Of a stretch of 64,000 nucleotides of DNA, positions 48,999 through 57,791 are shown in pieces; within the stretch, counting starts at the first letter, position 1; each line of letters opens with the position of its first letter. Origin of the DNA: G963556115 sp963667375 (GTDB taxonomy: Bacteria; Planctomycetota; SZUA-567); the NCBI GenBank assembly GCA_963667375.1, contig OY763323.1, positions 2,108,001 through 2,172,000 on the forward strand, read 5' to 3'. The position numbers were made by a program, and so were the translations under genes. The notes below the pieces were generated by a model. The model was not told the origin of the DNA. It saw nothing but the letters and a program-made list of their open reading frames with translations, and ran no database searches.

Positions 48999-51900
48999 TT
49001 ATAAATTATATTTGTCTCTGCGATTATTAAAAGCAGGCATTGTTCCTTCGAGTACTTCAATTATTTTGTCTTTGATTTTAGGTTCTTCAATACTGCCAGA
49101 TATGAACTTAAATTTATTGCCATTTTGTTTGTCAATATTAACATGAATGATTTGTTCAGCGTCAGCATAAACCGCCAAGTTTGGGTTATGTGTAACAAGT
49201 ATTATCTGGCGACGTGATTTTGCAATTTTTACAAAGTCTACTAATATTTTAGCGACAGTGAAATTATCTAGGTTATCTTCTGGTTGATCAAGAATAAGCG
49301 GAATCTCACTTTCATCCAATATTAAGTAAAATACAAGAAGTAGGGCACCTCTTTCACCGGGTGAAAGTTGGCTTAAATCTTTATTATCTTGTTGAAGCTT
49401 AAATTGAGGTTGTAAATAATCGAGTGAGTACAGATAATTATATAAGTCAATATAGTTGTTTGACTTAAACTGATTTTTAAAATCAGCATTTGATAAAGAC
49501 GCATCGGCATTATTCTGTAGTCCCATATAAAGTTTATTTATAACGGTAGTTATGTTTTTATTTTCAGGTGAAAATTCTGCTGTAGCCGTATGTAACATTA
49601 TTTGTGGGTCGCCAGTTCTGCTTCTACTACAGTAAGTTCCTTTTCTGCCTTGATGAATATAGTTAAGAAAATTATTTGGAAAATTATTATCAAAAATTAT
49701 ATTAGGGGTGATTTCAATATTATAGCGTTCTTTGATAAAACTGTATTCATTAAGTTTAGTAATTATGCCTTCAGCAAGTTCATTATATTTTTGTACAATA
49801 TCAAGTTTTAAGTCGTAAATATCATTTGTGAGTTTTGAACGCTCTTCATATTTTAGACTAATTATGTGTGATAAATCATGATTTATAAAAGATTGTAAGT
49901 CTTGGTAATCCCGTATAGTGTTAACTTCCTTCCTATTTTCTCGGTTTAGTATAGTATCTTCAGTATATGGGACTTGTGTGCTGCCCATTATTATTTCTTT
50001 TTTGGCTATAATTTGACTATTTTCATTAATATATTGTTGATACTCTTGTTGTTGAGAAGAAAGTTTTGACGTTATTACGGTAATTTCATTATTAATTTCT
50101 TGAAGCATAGCGGTAAGCGTTTCTTCTTTCGAATCCGTAATCGTTGCTGAAGTGCCGGTATGTGCTTCAAGTTGTGCCTTAATGTCATTAATTTGTGTAA
50201 TGGCTGTAAGGAATTTTTCACTGTTGAAATCAACAGATACTATGTCAGCAATATTAATATCGTATTCGGTAAAACTTTCACTGTGAGTTCGTGTTAATTC
50301 ACTCAAATAGCTATTGAGGTCAGTGACTTTTGTTGATAATGAATTATTAATATTATCAAAAATAGTAGCCTGTTTTGTTAGAGATGCTATTTTCGAATTA
50401 TTAGTACTAATTTGAGTCTCAAGATCAGTTTTTAGCGTATAGAGTGTATTTAATTTAATACTATCACTAGTATTTTCAGATGTATTTTGTGTTGATTTCG
50501 GGTCGGATACCGGAGGTAACTCTTGAAGCGCGTTGTATTCTTCCTCCAATTTCCTAATAGAAAGATTAAGTGAGTCAATATAGTCAGGACGCTTAAATTC
50601 TTCTAATTTTGCTATATCACTATTAAGAATATGTATCTGTCTTTTTATACTATCAATTTGTTCATTATTACTGGATGATAATAAGCTGATTAGTGAATCA
50701 AATGAAGTTGCACCACGTTTTTGATCATTCGGTATATGGGAGAAAACAACTTTATTTAGCTCTGTAGTAAATTTTGAAATGCTATTGGTTTCATTTGTAA
50801 TTTGTTCAAATTGATGTTGAGGAAGATAGCGAATTACAGGTTCTATATCTTTGAATGCGTAGTTGTCTTCATCGAGACTTTTACAATTATCTTCATCTTG
50901 AGCATGTTTAGTTAATCTAGCTTCGAAGTTGCTTGATAATTGTTTGTTGTGGAAGCGCTCAGCATTAAGAAATGAAAAATTTAGCGGTTGCAGATTTGCG
51001 CATAATGCAAGGATATCCGTTACTGCTGATTTTCCACTGCCTTTATTGCCAATAATAGCGGTTAACTCTGAATTAAGTTGTATGGATATGTTATTAAACC
51101 AGATACCTAGTTTTTCAGTATCGTAATCGTCTTTATGTTTGATTTCTAGTGATTTGAGGTATTTTGTTTTATTAAATTTTACTCTAGTGATGATTTGTGG
51201 AGTATTACCAACAAAAACGCGGTCATTTGGTTTGATTGTAATTTGCTTTAAACCTTCAAATGTAGGGTCTGCTTTAATCCAGGTAAAGCTATTACCTATT
51301 CTGTTGCTATTAACAGAATTCGAAAAATAATGGGCATCACTACAATCAAGGAGTAGGTCGTTAACGTTTTGAGCTTTTAAAGTTTGTTTTGATCGGTTGA
51401 ATTTATCTAAATTTTCAGCTGCAGTAAAGACAATGTCAGTGCTATTAATCAAAGAATGCTTGAATGCACCTGAACCATCTGTCCATCTTAAATCACTCCA
51501 CTCTGTTTTTCCAATAGCTGTTAGGTATTTACTGTTGAAGTTGCTGTTATTAGATAATGAATTTTGTATATCTTCATGGTTTATGTTTAAACTATTGAAT
51601 CCTAGTTCAAGAAAATCGGGGGGTGGAGGTTTTCGACCTTCAGGTATTGTTTCATAATATAGTTTGCCCAATTCGGTCAAGCTATCTTTGGTTATACATT
51701 GGCACCATTTTTTGTTGTTTAATGTATAATATTGATTTAATGTAGAGAGGAATTGAGATTTAATAATGTCGGGTGTAATTTGATTTGAAAATATTACGTG
51801 GTAATTTATTCTTGATGTGTTAGTAAATTCTACACCTGCGAAAGCTTGAATTCTGAATTCAAGCACAGGTAGAAGAGTCAGGTTTTGCAGTCGGTTATTA

Positions 51901-52124
51901 TCACGTTGTTCATTTAGCAAACGCTCATAGCCATCAATAAATAAGTAATCATTTATACCAATAACCGAATATTCTGATGGAAGGTTTTCAAGATCAGTAA
52001 TAAACTTATTCCAGGTTTCATCTTCATCATGGTTACCGTAATGCTGTATTATTGAATATGGGGTATGTACATGCAAATCCCATTTGCGCCATTCTGAGCC
52101 TTTGGGATAAAGAGTTCTTGACAT
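48999..52124 (-). CDS. PHP-domain plus SMC/RecN-type ATPase (TrlF-like)
   Basis: A 1041-residue protein. The N-terminus (GSEWRKWDLHVHTP) begins a PHP phosphoesterase domain. Its metal residues are largely present: HVH (His18, His20), the Glu of LPVLEFR, NYHVIF and CSDAHYF. An ABC-type ATPase follows, split by a long coiled coil: Walker A GNKGSGKS at about 359-366, signature LSPGERG, Walker B PLILDQPEDNLDN and switch LVTHNP. Family members of this plan are suspected in defence. Codon and base use is much more AT-rich than in the flanking genes, suggesting transfer. ATG 52124 is chosen, because the family begins just before the WDLHVHTP motif; an in-frame start at 52265 adds 47 atypical residues. 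Confidence 0.85.
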   Translation of the reverse strand: MSRTLYPKGSEWRKWDLHVHTPYSIIQHYGNHDEDETWNKFITDLENLPSEYSVIGINDYLFIDGYERLLNEQRDNNRLQNLTLLPVLEFRIQAFAGVEFTNTSRINYHVIFSNQITPDIIKSQFLSTLNQYYTLNNKKWCQCITKDSLTELGKLYYETIPEGRKPPPPDFLELGFNSLNINHEDIQNSLSNNSNFNSKYLTAIGKTEWSDLRWTDGSGAFKHSLINSTDIVFTAAENLDKFNRSKQTLKAQNVNDLLLDCSDAHYFSNSVNSNRIGNSFTWIKADPTFEGLKQITIKPNDRVFVGNTPQIITRVKFNKTKYLKSLEIKHKDDYDTEKLGIWFNNISIQLNSELTAIIGNKGSGKSAVTDILALCANLQPLNFSFLNAERFHNKQLSSNFEARLTKHAQDEDNCKSLDEDNYAFKDIEPVIRYLPQHQFEQITNETNSISKFTTELNKVVFSHIPNDQKRGATSFDSLISLLSSSNNEQIDSIKRQIHILNSDIAKLEEFKRPDYIDSLNLSIRKLEEEYNALQELPPVSDPKSTQNTSENTSDSIKLNTLYTLKTDLETQISTNNSKIASLTKQATIFDNINNSLSTKVTDLNSYLSELTRTHSESFTEYDINIADIVSVDFNSEKFLTAITQINDIKAQLEAHTGTSATITDSKEETLTAMLQEINNEITVITSKLSSQQQEYQQYINENSQIIAKKEIIMGSTQVPYTEDTILNRENRKEVNTIRDYQDLQSFINHDLSHIISLKYEERSKLTNDIYDLKLDIVQKYNELAEGIITKLNEYSFIKERYNIEITPNIIFDNNFPNNFLNYIHQGRKGTYCSRSRTGDPQIMLHTATAEFSPENKNITTVINKLYMGLQNNADASLSNADFKNQFKSNNYIDLYNYLYSLDYLQPQFKLQQDNKDLSQLSPGERGALLLVFYLILDESEIPLILDQPEDNLDNFTVAKILVDFVKIAKSRRQIILVTHNPNLAVYADAEQIIHVNIDKQNGNKFKFISGSIEEPKIKDKIIEVLEGTMPAFNNRRDKYNL

Positions 52125-52372
52125 TATAGTATACCTGTAAATGTTGCCTTTTAGAGTATATGATGGTAGATATATTATATTGTACTCATTAGTGGTTACT
52201 TGTGTAGTATAAATTTTAGAAAGATCTTTTTTGAGGATGAAATACAGACTAAAAAATTTATACAACGATTCAGATAGTTGAGGTTTAAGTATAAATGGTT
52301 CGCTATTGTTTTAAGCAATTATTGGGTTAGTATGTATTGTTAAAGAAACATAGAATTAAATATCATAAATGT

Positions 52373-52404
52373 GAGCATCAGGGAAAAGGGCTGCCCTGAT
52401 GCTC
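52373..52404 (-). terminator. Terminator hairpin of the dhaK-rpiB-dhaL operon
   Basis: Perfect 11-pair stem GAGCATCAGGG (52373-52383) with CCCTGATGCTC (52394-52404). Read leftwards, it is followed by an AT-rich stretch with short T-runs. It lies 47 bases beyond the dhaL stop. Confidence 0.75.
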
Positions 52405-52451
52405 GTGTGTGCTTTGTTGCATTGTGGTTTTGTTCGTTTATTCTGGTTATT

Positions 52452-53096
52452 TCAACTAGCTATCAGCCCTTTAATACTTTTAGTAATGCTTTGAAGAATA
52501 AGACAGCATGAAGCAGATCCGGCATCCATAACTCCCCGTGAACGCTCGCCAAGTCTGGCCGCACGCCCAAGTTTGGCTATCATATCTACTGTTGAATCAC
52601 GACCTTTTTCGGCTGCAGCGGACATCTCAGTAAGTGCGTTGCTGAAACTCTTACTGCTGTCAGCTGCTTCCTGAAATGCTGCGGCTGCAGGTGATAAACA
52701 GTCATACAGAGTTTTATCTCCTTCCTTGGCTCCGGCAAGTGCGGAGATTCCGTAAGCAGCTTTATTTAACATATCAGCAAATACCGTCGGGGTTATATCC
52801 TCAATGCCTGCACATGATTTGGCCATCTCGCGAAAAAATGTGCCGTATATCGGTCCCATAGAACCACCAATCTCCGTAAGTAGAATCCGCCCCAGAGTCT
52901 TTAGCGCGGTGTTAAGATCAACCGTCTCTCCAGCAAGCTTCTGCTCGCACATTGTAAAACCCTTGTTCATGTTGATGCCGTGATCACCATCTCCTATCGC
53001 TCCATCTATCTCACTTAGATGGGTCTTGTTTTCCTGGATGACTTTGATCAGATTATAGACAATAACACCGCCAGCGGCATTTTTGAAGGATTCCAT
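52452..53096 (-). CDS. DhaL-type kinase subunit (nucleotide-binding)
   Basis: A 214-residue helical-barrel subunit of dihydroxyacetone-type kinases. IDGAIGDGDHGINMNKGF carries the Asp residues that hold Mg and ADP/ATP, and GGSMGPIYGTFFREM is the lid/phosphate region. It should work with the DhaK subunit encoded two genes upstream to phosphorylate a short ketose. No DhaM phosphotransferase gene lies in the window, so whether it uses ATP or PTS phosphate is open. It is the last gene of the dhaK-rpiB-dhaL operon. Confidence 0.9.
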   Translation of the reverse strand: MESFKNAAGGVIVYNLIKVIQENKTHLSEIDGAIGDGDHGINMNKGFTMCEQKLAGETVDLNTALKTLGRILLTEIGGSMGPIYGTFFREMAKSCAGIEDITPTVFADMLNKAAYGISALAGAKEGDKTLYDCLSPAAAAFQEAADSSKSFSNALTEMSAAAEKGRDSTVDMIAKLGRAARLGERSRGVMDAGSASCCLILQSITKSIKGLIAS

Positions 53097-53120
53097 AAGT
53101 TTATATCTCCTGTAAACTTG

Positions 53121-53579
53121 TTAATTATTTCCTGATCTGTACATTTTGTCGTAGTCCATGATGCGGTCGATTTTTTCACCTGATGGGCTGTCGATATAAC
53201 TAAGCCCAAGCCAGGTATCAATGATTTTTTTTGCAAGCTCGATACCAATAACTCTAGCTCCGAGGGTAATAATCTGCGCATTATTACTTAGTGCCGCACG
53301 TTCGGCAGAGAACACATCGTGGCATTGGGCAGCACGAATACCAGGTACTTTGTTTGCAGTCATTGCCATACCAATACCGGTGCCGCAGAAGAGAAGTCCT
53401 CTGGTAGCTTCGCCGGCAGTGACTTTTTTAGCGACGGTATGGGCTATATCAGGGTATAGTATAGGATCAGTGTTATATACTCCGCAGTCAATTATAATAT
53501 AATCAGGTGTCAGATGCTGTTTGATCGCTTCTTTAAATTCAAACGCAGCCTCATCACAACCTATAACTAGTTTATTCAT
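53121..53579 (-). CDS. RpiB/LacAB-family sugar-phosphate isomerase
   Basis: A 152-residue isomerase. The catalytic Cys65 is in LLFCGTGIG, and QCHDVFSAERA and TLGARVIGIELA are family signatures. The residue equal to His10 of E. coli RpiB is Glu10 (GCDEAAF), which suggests a substrate other than ribose 5-phosphate. Placed between DhaK and DhaL, it may isomerise the phosphorylated ketose, as the RpiB-like enzyme does for erythrulose 4-phosphate in threitol and erythritol pathways. ATG 53579 follows GGAG; an upstream start at 53594 is less likely. Confidence 0.88.
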   Translation of the reverse strand: MNKLVIGCDEAAFEFKEAIKQHLTPDYIIIDCGVYNTDPILYPDIAHTVAKKVTAGEATRGLLFCGTGIGMAMTANKVPGIRAAQCHDVFSAERAALSNNAQIITLGARVIGIELAKKIIDTWLGLSYIDSPSGEKIDRIMDYDKMYRSGNN

Positions 53580-53670
53580 TTTACTACTCCACACATTGAA
53601 ATATGATATCCCGCAGACACAGTGTATTGTGTCTGGATTGCAGGTTTTACGATGCTTCTCAGTAGATGTG

Positions 53671-54675
53671 TTATCTTTGGAACTGGGTCAGTCCCATGGA
53701 CTCACACTCCATATCAAGAAGTTCTTTGAGTTCAGAGTCAAGCTTCATTATACTCAGGGTAACACCGACCATTTCAAGTGAAGTAAAGTAATTGCCAACG
53801 TATTGGTGGTAAACTTTAATCCCTTTTTCTTTGAGTAGTTCTTCAACTTTGTTATAGAAAATATACAGCTCCATGACCGGTGTGGCTCCCAGACCTGAAA
53901 CAATAATTGCTACCTCGTCACCTGAAATAAATGGTTTGTCCGGCAGGATTGTATTAACCGCTTCTTCAGCCATACCGTCGGCAGTTTTCAGTTTTTCAAC
54001 CTTGATGCCAGGCTCGCCATGATGTCCGATACCAACTTCCATTGTACCGTCTTCTATAGTGAAGTTTGGCTTGCCGTTGGCAGGAAGGGTACACGGCGCC
54101 AGACCAATTCCGATACTGCGGGTGTTATCAATAGCCTTCTGGCTTGCTGCTATCACTTCATCAAGATTGCCGCCGGCTGCAGCCTTGGCTCCACCGATTT
54201 TCCACATGAAAATTTCTCCGGCAACACCCCGGCGCTTATTTGTTTCGTCTTTTGGCGCAGAAGGAACATCATCGTTGGCGACTACGGTTTTAACATTTAT
54301 ACCATCTTCTTCAGCCAGTTCAATCGCCATTTTGACATTCATATTGTCACCGGCATAATTACCATACAGGCAGGCTACCCCAGCACCATTATCTGCTTCC
54401 GTCATGGCGTTGTAAAAGCTCTTGGCTGTTGGTGATGAAAAAAGTTCTCCTACTGCTACCGCATCAACCAGATTTTTGCCGATATATCCGATAAAAGCTG
54501 GCTTATGACCGGAGCCGCCACCGGTTATGACGCCAACTTTTCCTGCTGCCGGTTGTTTGCTGGTCTTAAGAACACGGGGATCGGCTGTAGGAATAACAAT
54601 ATCAGGATGCGCTTTAACAAATCCCTTGAGCATGTCTTCAACAACCATATCTGGAACGTTAATAATTCTTTGCAT
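53671..54675 (-). CDS. DhaK-type kinase subunit (substrate-binding)
   Basis: A 334-residue subunit. GGGSGHKPAFIGYIG and the DNMNVKMA region form the substrate site, and GIGHHGEPG near residue 217 carries the His that binds the ketose covalently through a hemiaminal. The protein is a DhaK domain only; the kinase domain is the separate DhaL gene. AAGGG precedes the ATG. It is the first gene of the leftward operon. Dihydroxyacetone, erythrulose or a related short ketose is the expected substrate. Confidence 0.92.
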   Translation of the reverse strand: MQRIINVPDMVVEDMLKGFVKAHPDIVIPTADPRVLKTSKQPAAGKVGVITGGGSGHKPAFIGYIGKNLVDAVAVGELFSSPTAKSFYNAMTEADNGAGVACLYGNYAGDNMNVKMAIELAEEDGINVKTVVANDDVPSAPKDETNKRRGVAGEIFMWKIGGAKAAAGGNLDEVIAASQKAIDNTRSIGIGLAPCTLPANGKPNFTIEDGTMEVGIGHHGEPGIKVEKLKTADGMAEEAVNTILPDKPFISGDEVAIIVSGLGATPVMELYIFYNKVEELLKEKGIKVYHQYVGNYFTSLEMVGVTLSIMKLDSELKELLDMECESMGLTQFQR

Positions 54676-54706
54676 GATAAACCCTTCATAACAAACTTAA
54701 TCATGT

Positions 54707-54856
54707 ACACAAAACAAAAACAAAACATAAGTGATTAAATATTAATTTATGCTTAATCTATTAGTATCTTAGCATCTAAACCTCGCTAGTCAAATTTTAA
54801 GCAGTTAAAAGTTTTCTTTTTCTTTCGAGATCTTTTGTTTTGTCTTGTTTTGGTTG
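54707..54856 (-). promoter_or_regulatory. Promoter/leader region of dhaK operon with T/G-rich candidate DeoR sites
   Basis: Two related motifs lie here: 54707-54731 (minus strand TTATGTTTTGTTTTTG and on) and 54831-54855 (TCTTTTGTTTTGTCTTG and on). Both repeat TTTTG direct units, like known DeoR-family operators. The first resembles 56191-56216 in front of the importer operon. The rest of the 297-base gap 54676-54972 is AT-rich with no gene. Operator function is inferred. Confidence 0.45.
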
Positions 54857-54972
54857 CTGTTTATACAGGTGCTGAAGTTGTTTAACCGTAAGGGAATAAA
54901 AATATTATGATTGCTCTGCATTGTATAATATAAAATTTGATTATTGTTTGAATATTTTTGTTGCTAACTAAA

Positions 54973-55734
54973 TCAGGCGATAATAACTTTGATTCCATAA
55001 GTTTCGAATTGTTTCTGTTGAACCGGAGTGATTTTTCGGTCGGTTATGATAGCGGTGATGCGTGATAAGTCACAGAGAACTGCAAAGAGTGATACCCCGA
55101 TTTTCGTAGAGTCGACAGCGAGATAAACCTCTTCAGCGGAGTTTATCATCGCTCTTTTAATCGGTATATCTTTGAAGCCAGGTAACGTAAGTCCTGAATC
55201 TACGGAGACACCGACAGAGGCAATAAATAATTTATTTACCCGTACCTCTTCAAAAAAATTCACGGCGCGTTCACCGGATAAGGATAATGTTGGCGCTTGG
55301 AACTCTCCACCGGGCATGAGTACCTGTATTGAGGGATTGGTTCCTAATAGCAGTGAGATATTAAGGGCATTGGTGACAACCTGCAGATGATTTCTGGTGG
55401 CGATATTCTTGGCAATTTCAGTGGTTGTCGATCCTGAATCAAGTATTATGGAGTCTCCATCTTTAATAAGTTCAGCTGCTTTAATACCGATAATAATTTT
55501 TTTATCCATGTTCTCTTTGTGCTCAAGCGAGAGCGAACGTACCTGCTCGGGCATATGCTTCAGGAAGACGCCTCCATGTTCACGCACAACCAGTCCCTCT
55601 TCTTCCAGCTTGGCCAGATCCTGTCGAATAGTTGGCTCTGAAACACAAAAAGTTTCGCTTAAAAAACTTACTTTTGCCTGACCTTCTTCCCGCAGAAGAT
55701 AGTATATTTTCATTTGACGCTGATTATTAAACAT
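54973..55734 (-). CDS. DeoR-family transcriptional regulator
   Basis: A 253-residue repressor. The N-terminal winged helix-turn-helix reads SFLSETFCVSEPTIRQDLAKL, followed by the DeoR effector domain (ILDSGSTTTEIA, SVGVSVDSGLTLPG), which usually binds a phosphorylated sugar. AAAGGA lies upstream of the ATG. It sits between the dhaK operon and the importer operon and is the natural candidate to control both, with a ketose phosphate as inducer. Confidence 0.92.
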   Translation of the reverse strand: MFNNQRQMKIYYLLREEGQAKVSFLSETFCVSEPTIRQDLAKLEEEGLVVREHGGVFLKHMPEQVRSLSLEHKENMDKKIIIGIKAAELIKDGDSIILDSGSTTTEIAKNIATRNHLQVVTNALNISLLLGTNPSIQVLMPGGEFQAPTLSLSGERAVNFFEEVRVNKLFIASVGVSVDSGLTLPGFKDIPIKRAMINSAEEVYLAVDSTKIGVSLFAVLCDLSRITAIITDRKITPVQQKQFETYGIKVIIA

Positions 55735-56190
55735 TTAATAATTCCTTTCTATGAACAATCATGAGCGTGATTGGAGCGGCTATAACTGTAAAAATAGTAA
55801 TCATTTATATCGCTAAGAGTGCAGGAGTAGATCAGTGGGTTATTGTGTGTTACTTTCGATTGTATTCTTATACTTTACCTTATGATTCGGTTAAGTCAAC
55901 AAACTATGTCGAAATATCTTTTTATTTAGATTATTATGATCTTAAGATTATAATAATCAGAAGCATTGCTATTTATAATATAGTTAACCTTAAAAATAAG
56001 TTTTCAAAACAAAATATTCGAAAGTAAAGTGCGTGTTGTTTTATATTTTCTAAATTTATTTATATAAACATGTTAAGTGTTAATTTGCAAGCTGCTGGGT
56101 GAGGATTATCCTGCTTCGTCTTCTTGCTTTTTTTAAAAATAGTTTAAAAAAAATGTTGAATAAGCTAATTCTTAAAGTAAAGTAAAACTG

Positions 56191-56216
56191 TTATGTTCGT
56201 TTGTTTTGTTTTTATT
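56191..56216 (+). promoter_or_regulatory. Candidate DeoR operator upstream of importer operon
   Basis: TTATGTTCGTTTGTTTTG and on closely resembles the inverted-strand motif at 54707-54731 before dhaK. The shared TTATGTT start and TTTTG repeats suggest one regulator for both operons. Confidence 0.4.
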
Positions 56217-56310
56217 TCATATCACTAACTATCAGTTCTTATTCATAAAGAATAATGACAGTCTTTACCTTGTTTTAATACGGTATTCAGGTTAATTACG
56301 CAATTTTGCT

Positions 56311-56343
56311 CCCACGAAACTGGGTGCGTGGGGTCTTTTGACC
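56311..56343 (+). promoter_or_regulatory. Two adjacent hairpins in the importer leader
   Basis: CCCACG (56311-56316) pairs with CGTGGG (56327-56332). Immediately after, GGTC pairs with GACC around TTTT (56332-56343). No riboswitch class was recognised, and no T-run follows. They lie about 120 bases before the binding-protein start. Confidence 0.45.
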
Positions 56344-56464
56344 TGATATCGTCACATATCCTTAATTTGTGTCTTTAATTTATTATCTATGTGTATTAGA
56401 TAAGTGTTGTGTTATTCGGAATTTTTCCATTTTTGTTTTTGTGTTTTTTTTAAGGAGTTTTGTG

Positions 56465-57706
56465 ATGACGATCAGAAAATTTGTAGCTGCTGTACTTCTT
56501 TGTCTGGCTTTGTCGGCTCAAAGTGGGGTTAATGCTGATGAGAGTCTGAAGGGTAAGCATCTGAAGATTGCCGAGGTTGCCTGGGGACTTGATGATATCT
56601 TTTTCCAGACAGTCCAGGATGGTATTGTTTTTGAACTTGACCGCTTGGGAAAAGAGGATGGCTTTACTTTCAAACGTGATCTTAAGGGATCAAGCAATCC
56701 CGATACTCAGGTCAAGCTGATGGAGACAATGATGGCTATTCAGCCTGATTTTGGTATTTACTGTACTATAGATTCCAAGATTCTGGGGCCGGTTCTGCGT
56801 TATAACCAGGCAGGTATTCCGGTTATTACCAATAATGTGACTGTGCTTGGCGGTAAGCATACATTCGTGGCCTTTGATAATTATATTGCCGGACAGCAGT
56901 GTGCCAAATCAATGATTAAACTGTTGAAAAAGCGTTATGGTGAAACTCCAGAGGATTGGGCTAAGGCAGGCGGCGTAATTGTTGAAATTACCGGTGAACT
57001 GAGTACCTCCATTGCTCAGGACCGGGGACGCGGTTTTCATTCAGTGATGGATCCAATCTGTGAAAAGACTCCTGGCCTTGAGATAGCTACAGTTGAAGGC
57101 AAGTGGAAGCCTGATCTCTCATATCAGAGAATGTCTGACATGATAACCAAGTACGGTGATAAGATTATCGGTACATATACTCATGATGATACTATGTCAA
57201 TAGCCGGTATCTGGCCAGCACTCGAAGCAGCAGGAATGGCTTATACCTGGGATCAGCCAAAACATATCCCAATGGTCGGTATTGATGCAACAACTGCGGC
57301 ATTGAAAATGGTACGTGCCAAGAAGGTAGATTCAATTACAATCCAGCCGGCATGGGGTGAAGGTGTTGTTGTTGCCCGTCTGATTAAGACTATCGCAGAA
57401 AAGGGTGAAGCCGGTATCGCGAAAGCGGGTGATACTCTTTATGCTGATGTTAAGAAGCCATTGATTATGGATATTGCTCCTGATCAGTTCACCAAGGAAG
57501 AGCTGGAAAAGGGTGCTAAACCGGTATGGGCTCCTGTACATGTTGTTGAAGGTAAGACCCCTGGCGGCAGCTGGGATGGTGTCTGGTACAAGACCAGTTC
57601 AACTATGACAGTTCCCGGTGATTATGCCGCAGACTCAAAGCTTCTCTGGGGTAACTTCTGGCCTTATATCCGTGATAAGAAATGGCCTTGGGATGATGAA
57701 AAATAA
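56465..57706 (+). CDS. Periplasmic sugar/polyol-binding protein of ABC importer
   Basis: A 413-residue exported binding protein. The signal peptide is about 24 residues (FVAAVLLCLALS, cleavage after VNA). The mature protein has the two-lobed LacI-like fold of family-1 sugar-binding proteins (YNQAGIPVITNNV, TYTHDDTMSIAGIWPALEAAG, PMVGIDATTAALKMV). It is longer than RbsB-type proteins. AAGGAG lies before ATG 56465, which gives the signal peptide; an in-frame start at 56369 adds 32 atypical residues. First gene of the importer operon. Confidence 0.9.
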   Translation: MTIRKFVAAVLLCLALSAQSGVNADESLKGKHLKIAEVAWGLDDIFFQTVQDGIVFELDRLGKEDGFTFKRDLKGSSNPDTQVKLMETMMAIQPDFGIYCTIDSKILGPVLRYNQAGIPVITNNVTVLGGKHTFVAFDNYIAGQQCAKSMIKLLKKRYGETPEDWAKAGGVIVEITGELSTSIAQDRGRGFHSVMDPICEKTPGLEIATVEGKWKPDLSYQRMSDMITKYGDKIIGTYTHDDTMSIAGIWPALEAAGMAYTWDQPKHIPMVGIDATTAALKMVRAKKVDSITIQPAWGEGVVVARLIKTIAEKGEAGIAKAGDTLYADVKKPLIMDIAPDQFTKEELEKGAKPVWAPVHVVEGKTPGGSWDGVWYKTSSTMTVPGDYAADSKLLWGNFWPYIRDKKWPWDDEK

Positions 57707-57791
57707 GCTTTACTTATAAGGTTAATACTTGGTGCTCTATGTTATGTGGCTTGGTGATAATGTAGAGCACTATATTAAAAAGGATAGAAAA

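Larger units (their letters stand above)
55735..56464. other. Long AT-rich regulatory region between deoR and the importer operon
   Basis: A 730-base gap with no convincing gene. An 88-codon frame at 55761-56027 lacks a ribosome binding site and has unlikely composition. The region should hold divergent promoters for deoR and the importer. It contains a candidate operator (56191-56216), two leader hairpins (56311-56343) and another TTTTTG run just before the binding-protein gene (56430-56444). Confidence 0.5.

Noticed and set aside
55761..56027. 88-codon frame in the deoR-importer spacer
   Set aside because: No ribosome binding site, Ile/Tyr-rich composition expected of random AT-rich DNA, and it covers the likely promoter region.
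56311..56343. Riboswitch in the importer leader
   Set aside because: Two small hairpins are present, but the conserved core of no riboswitch class I know could be matched; kept only as leader hairpins.
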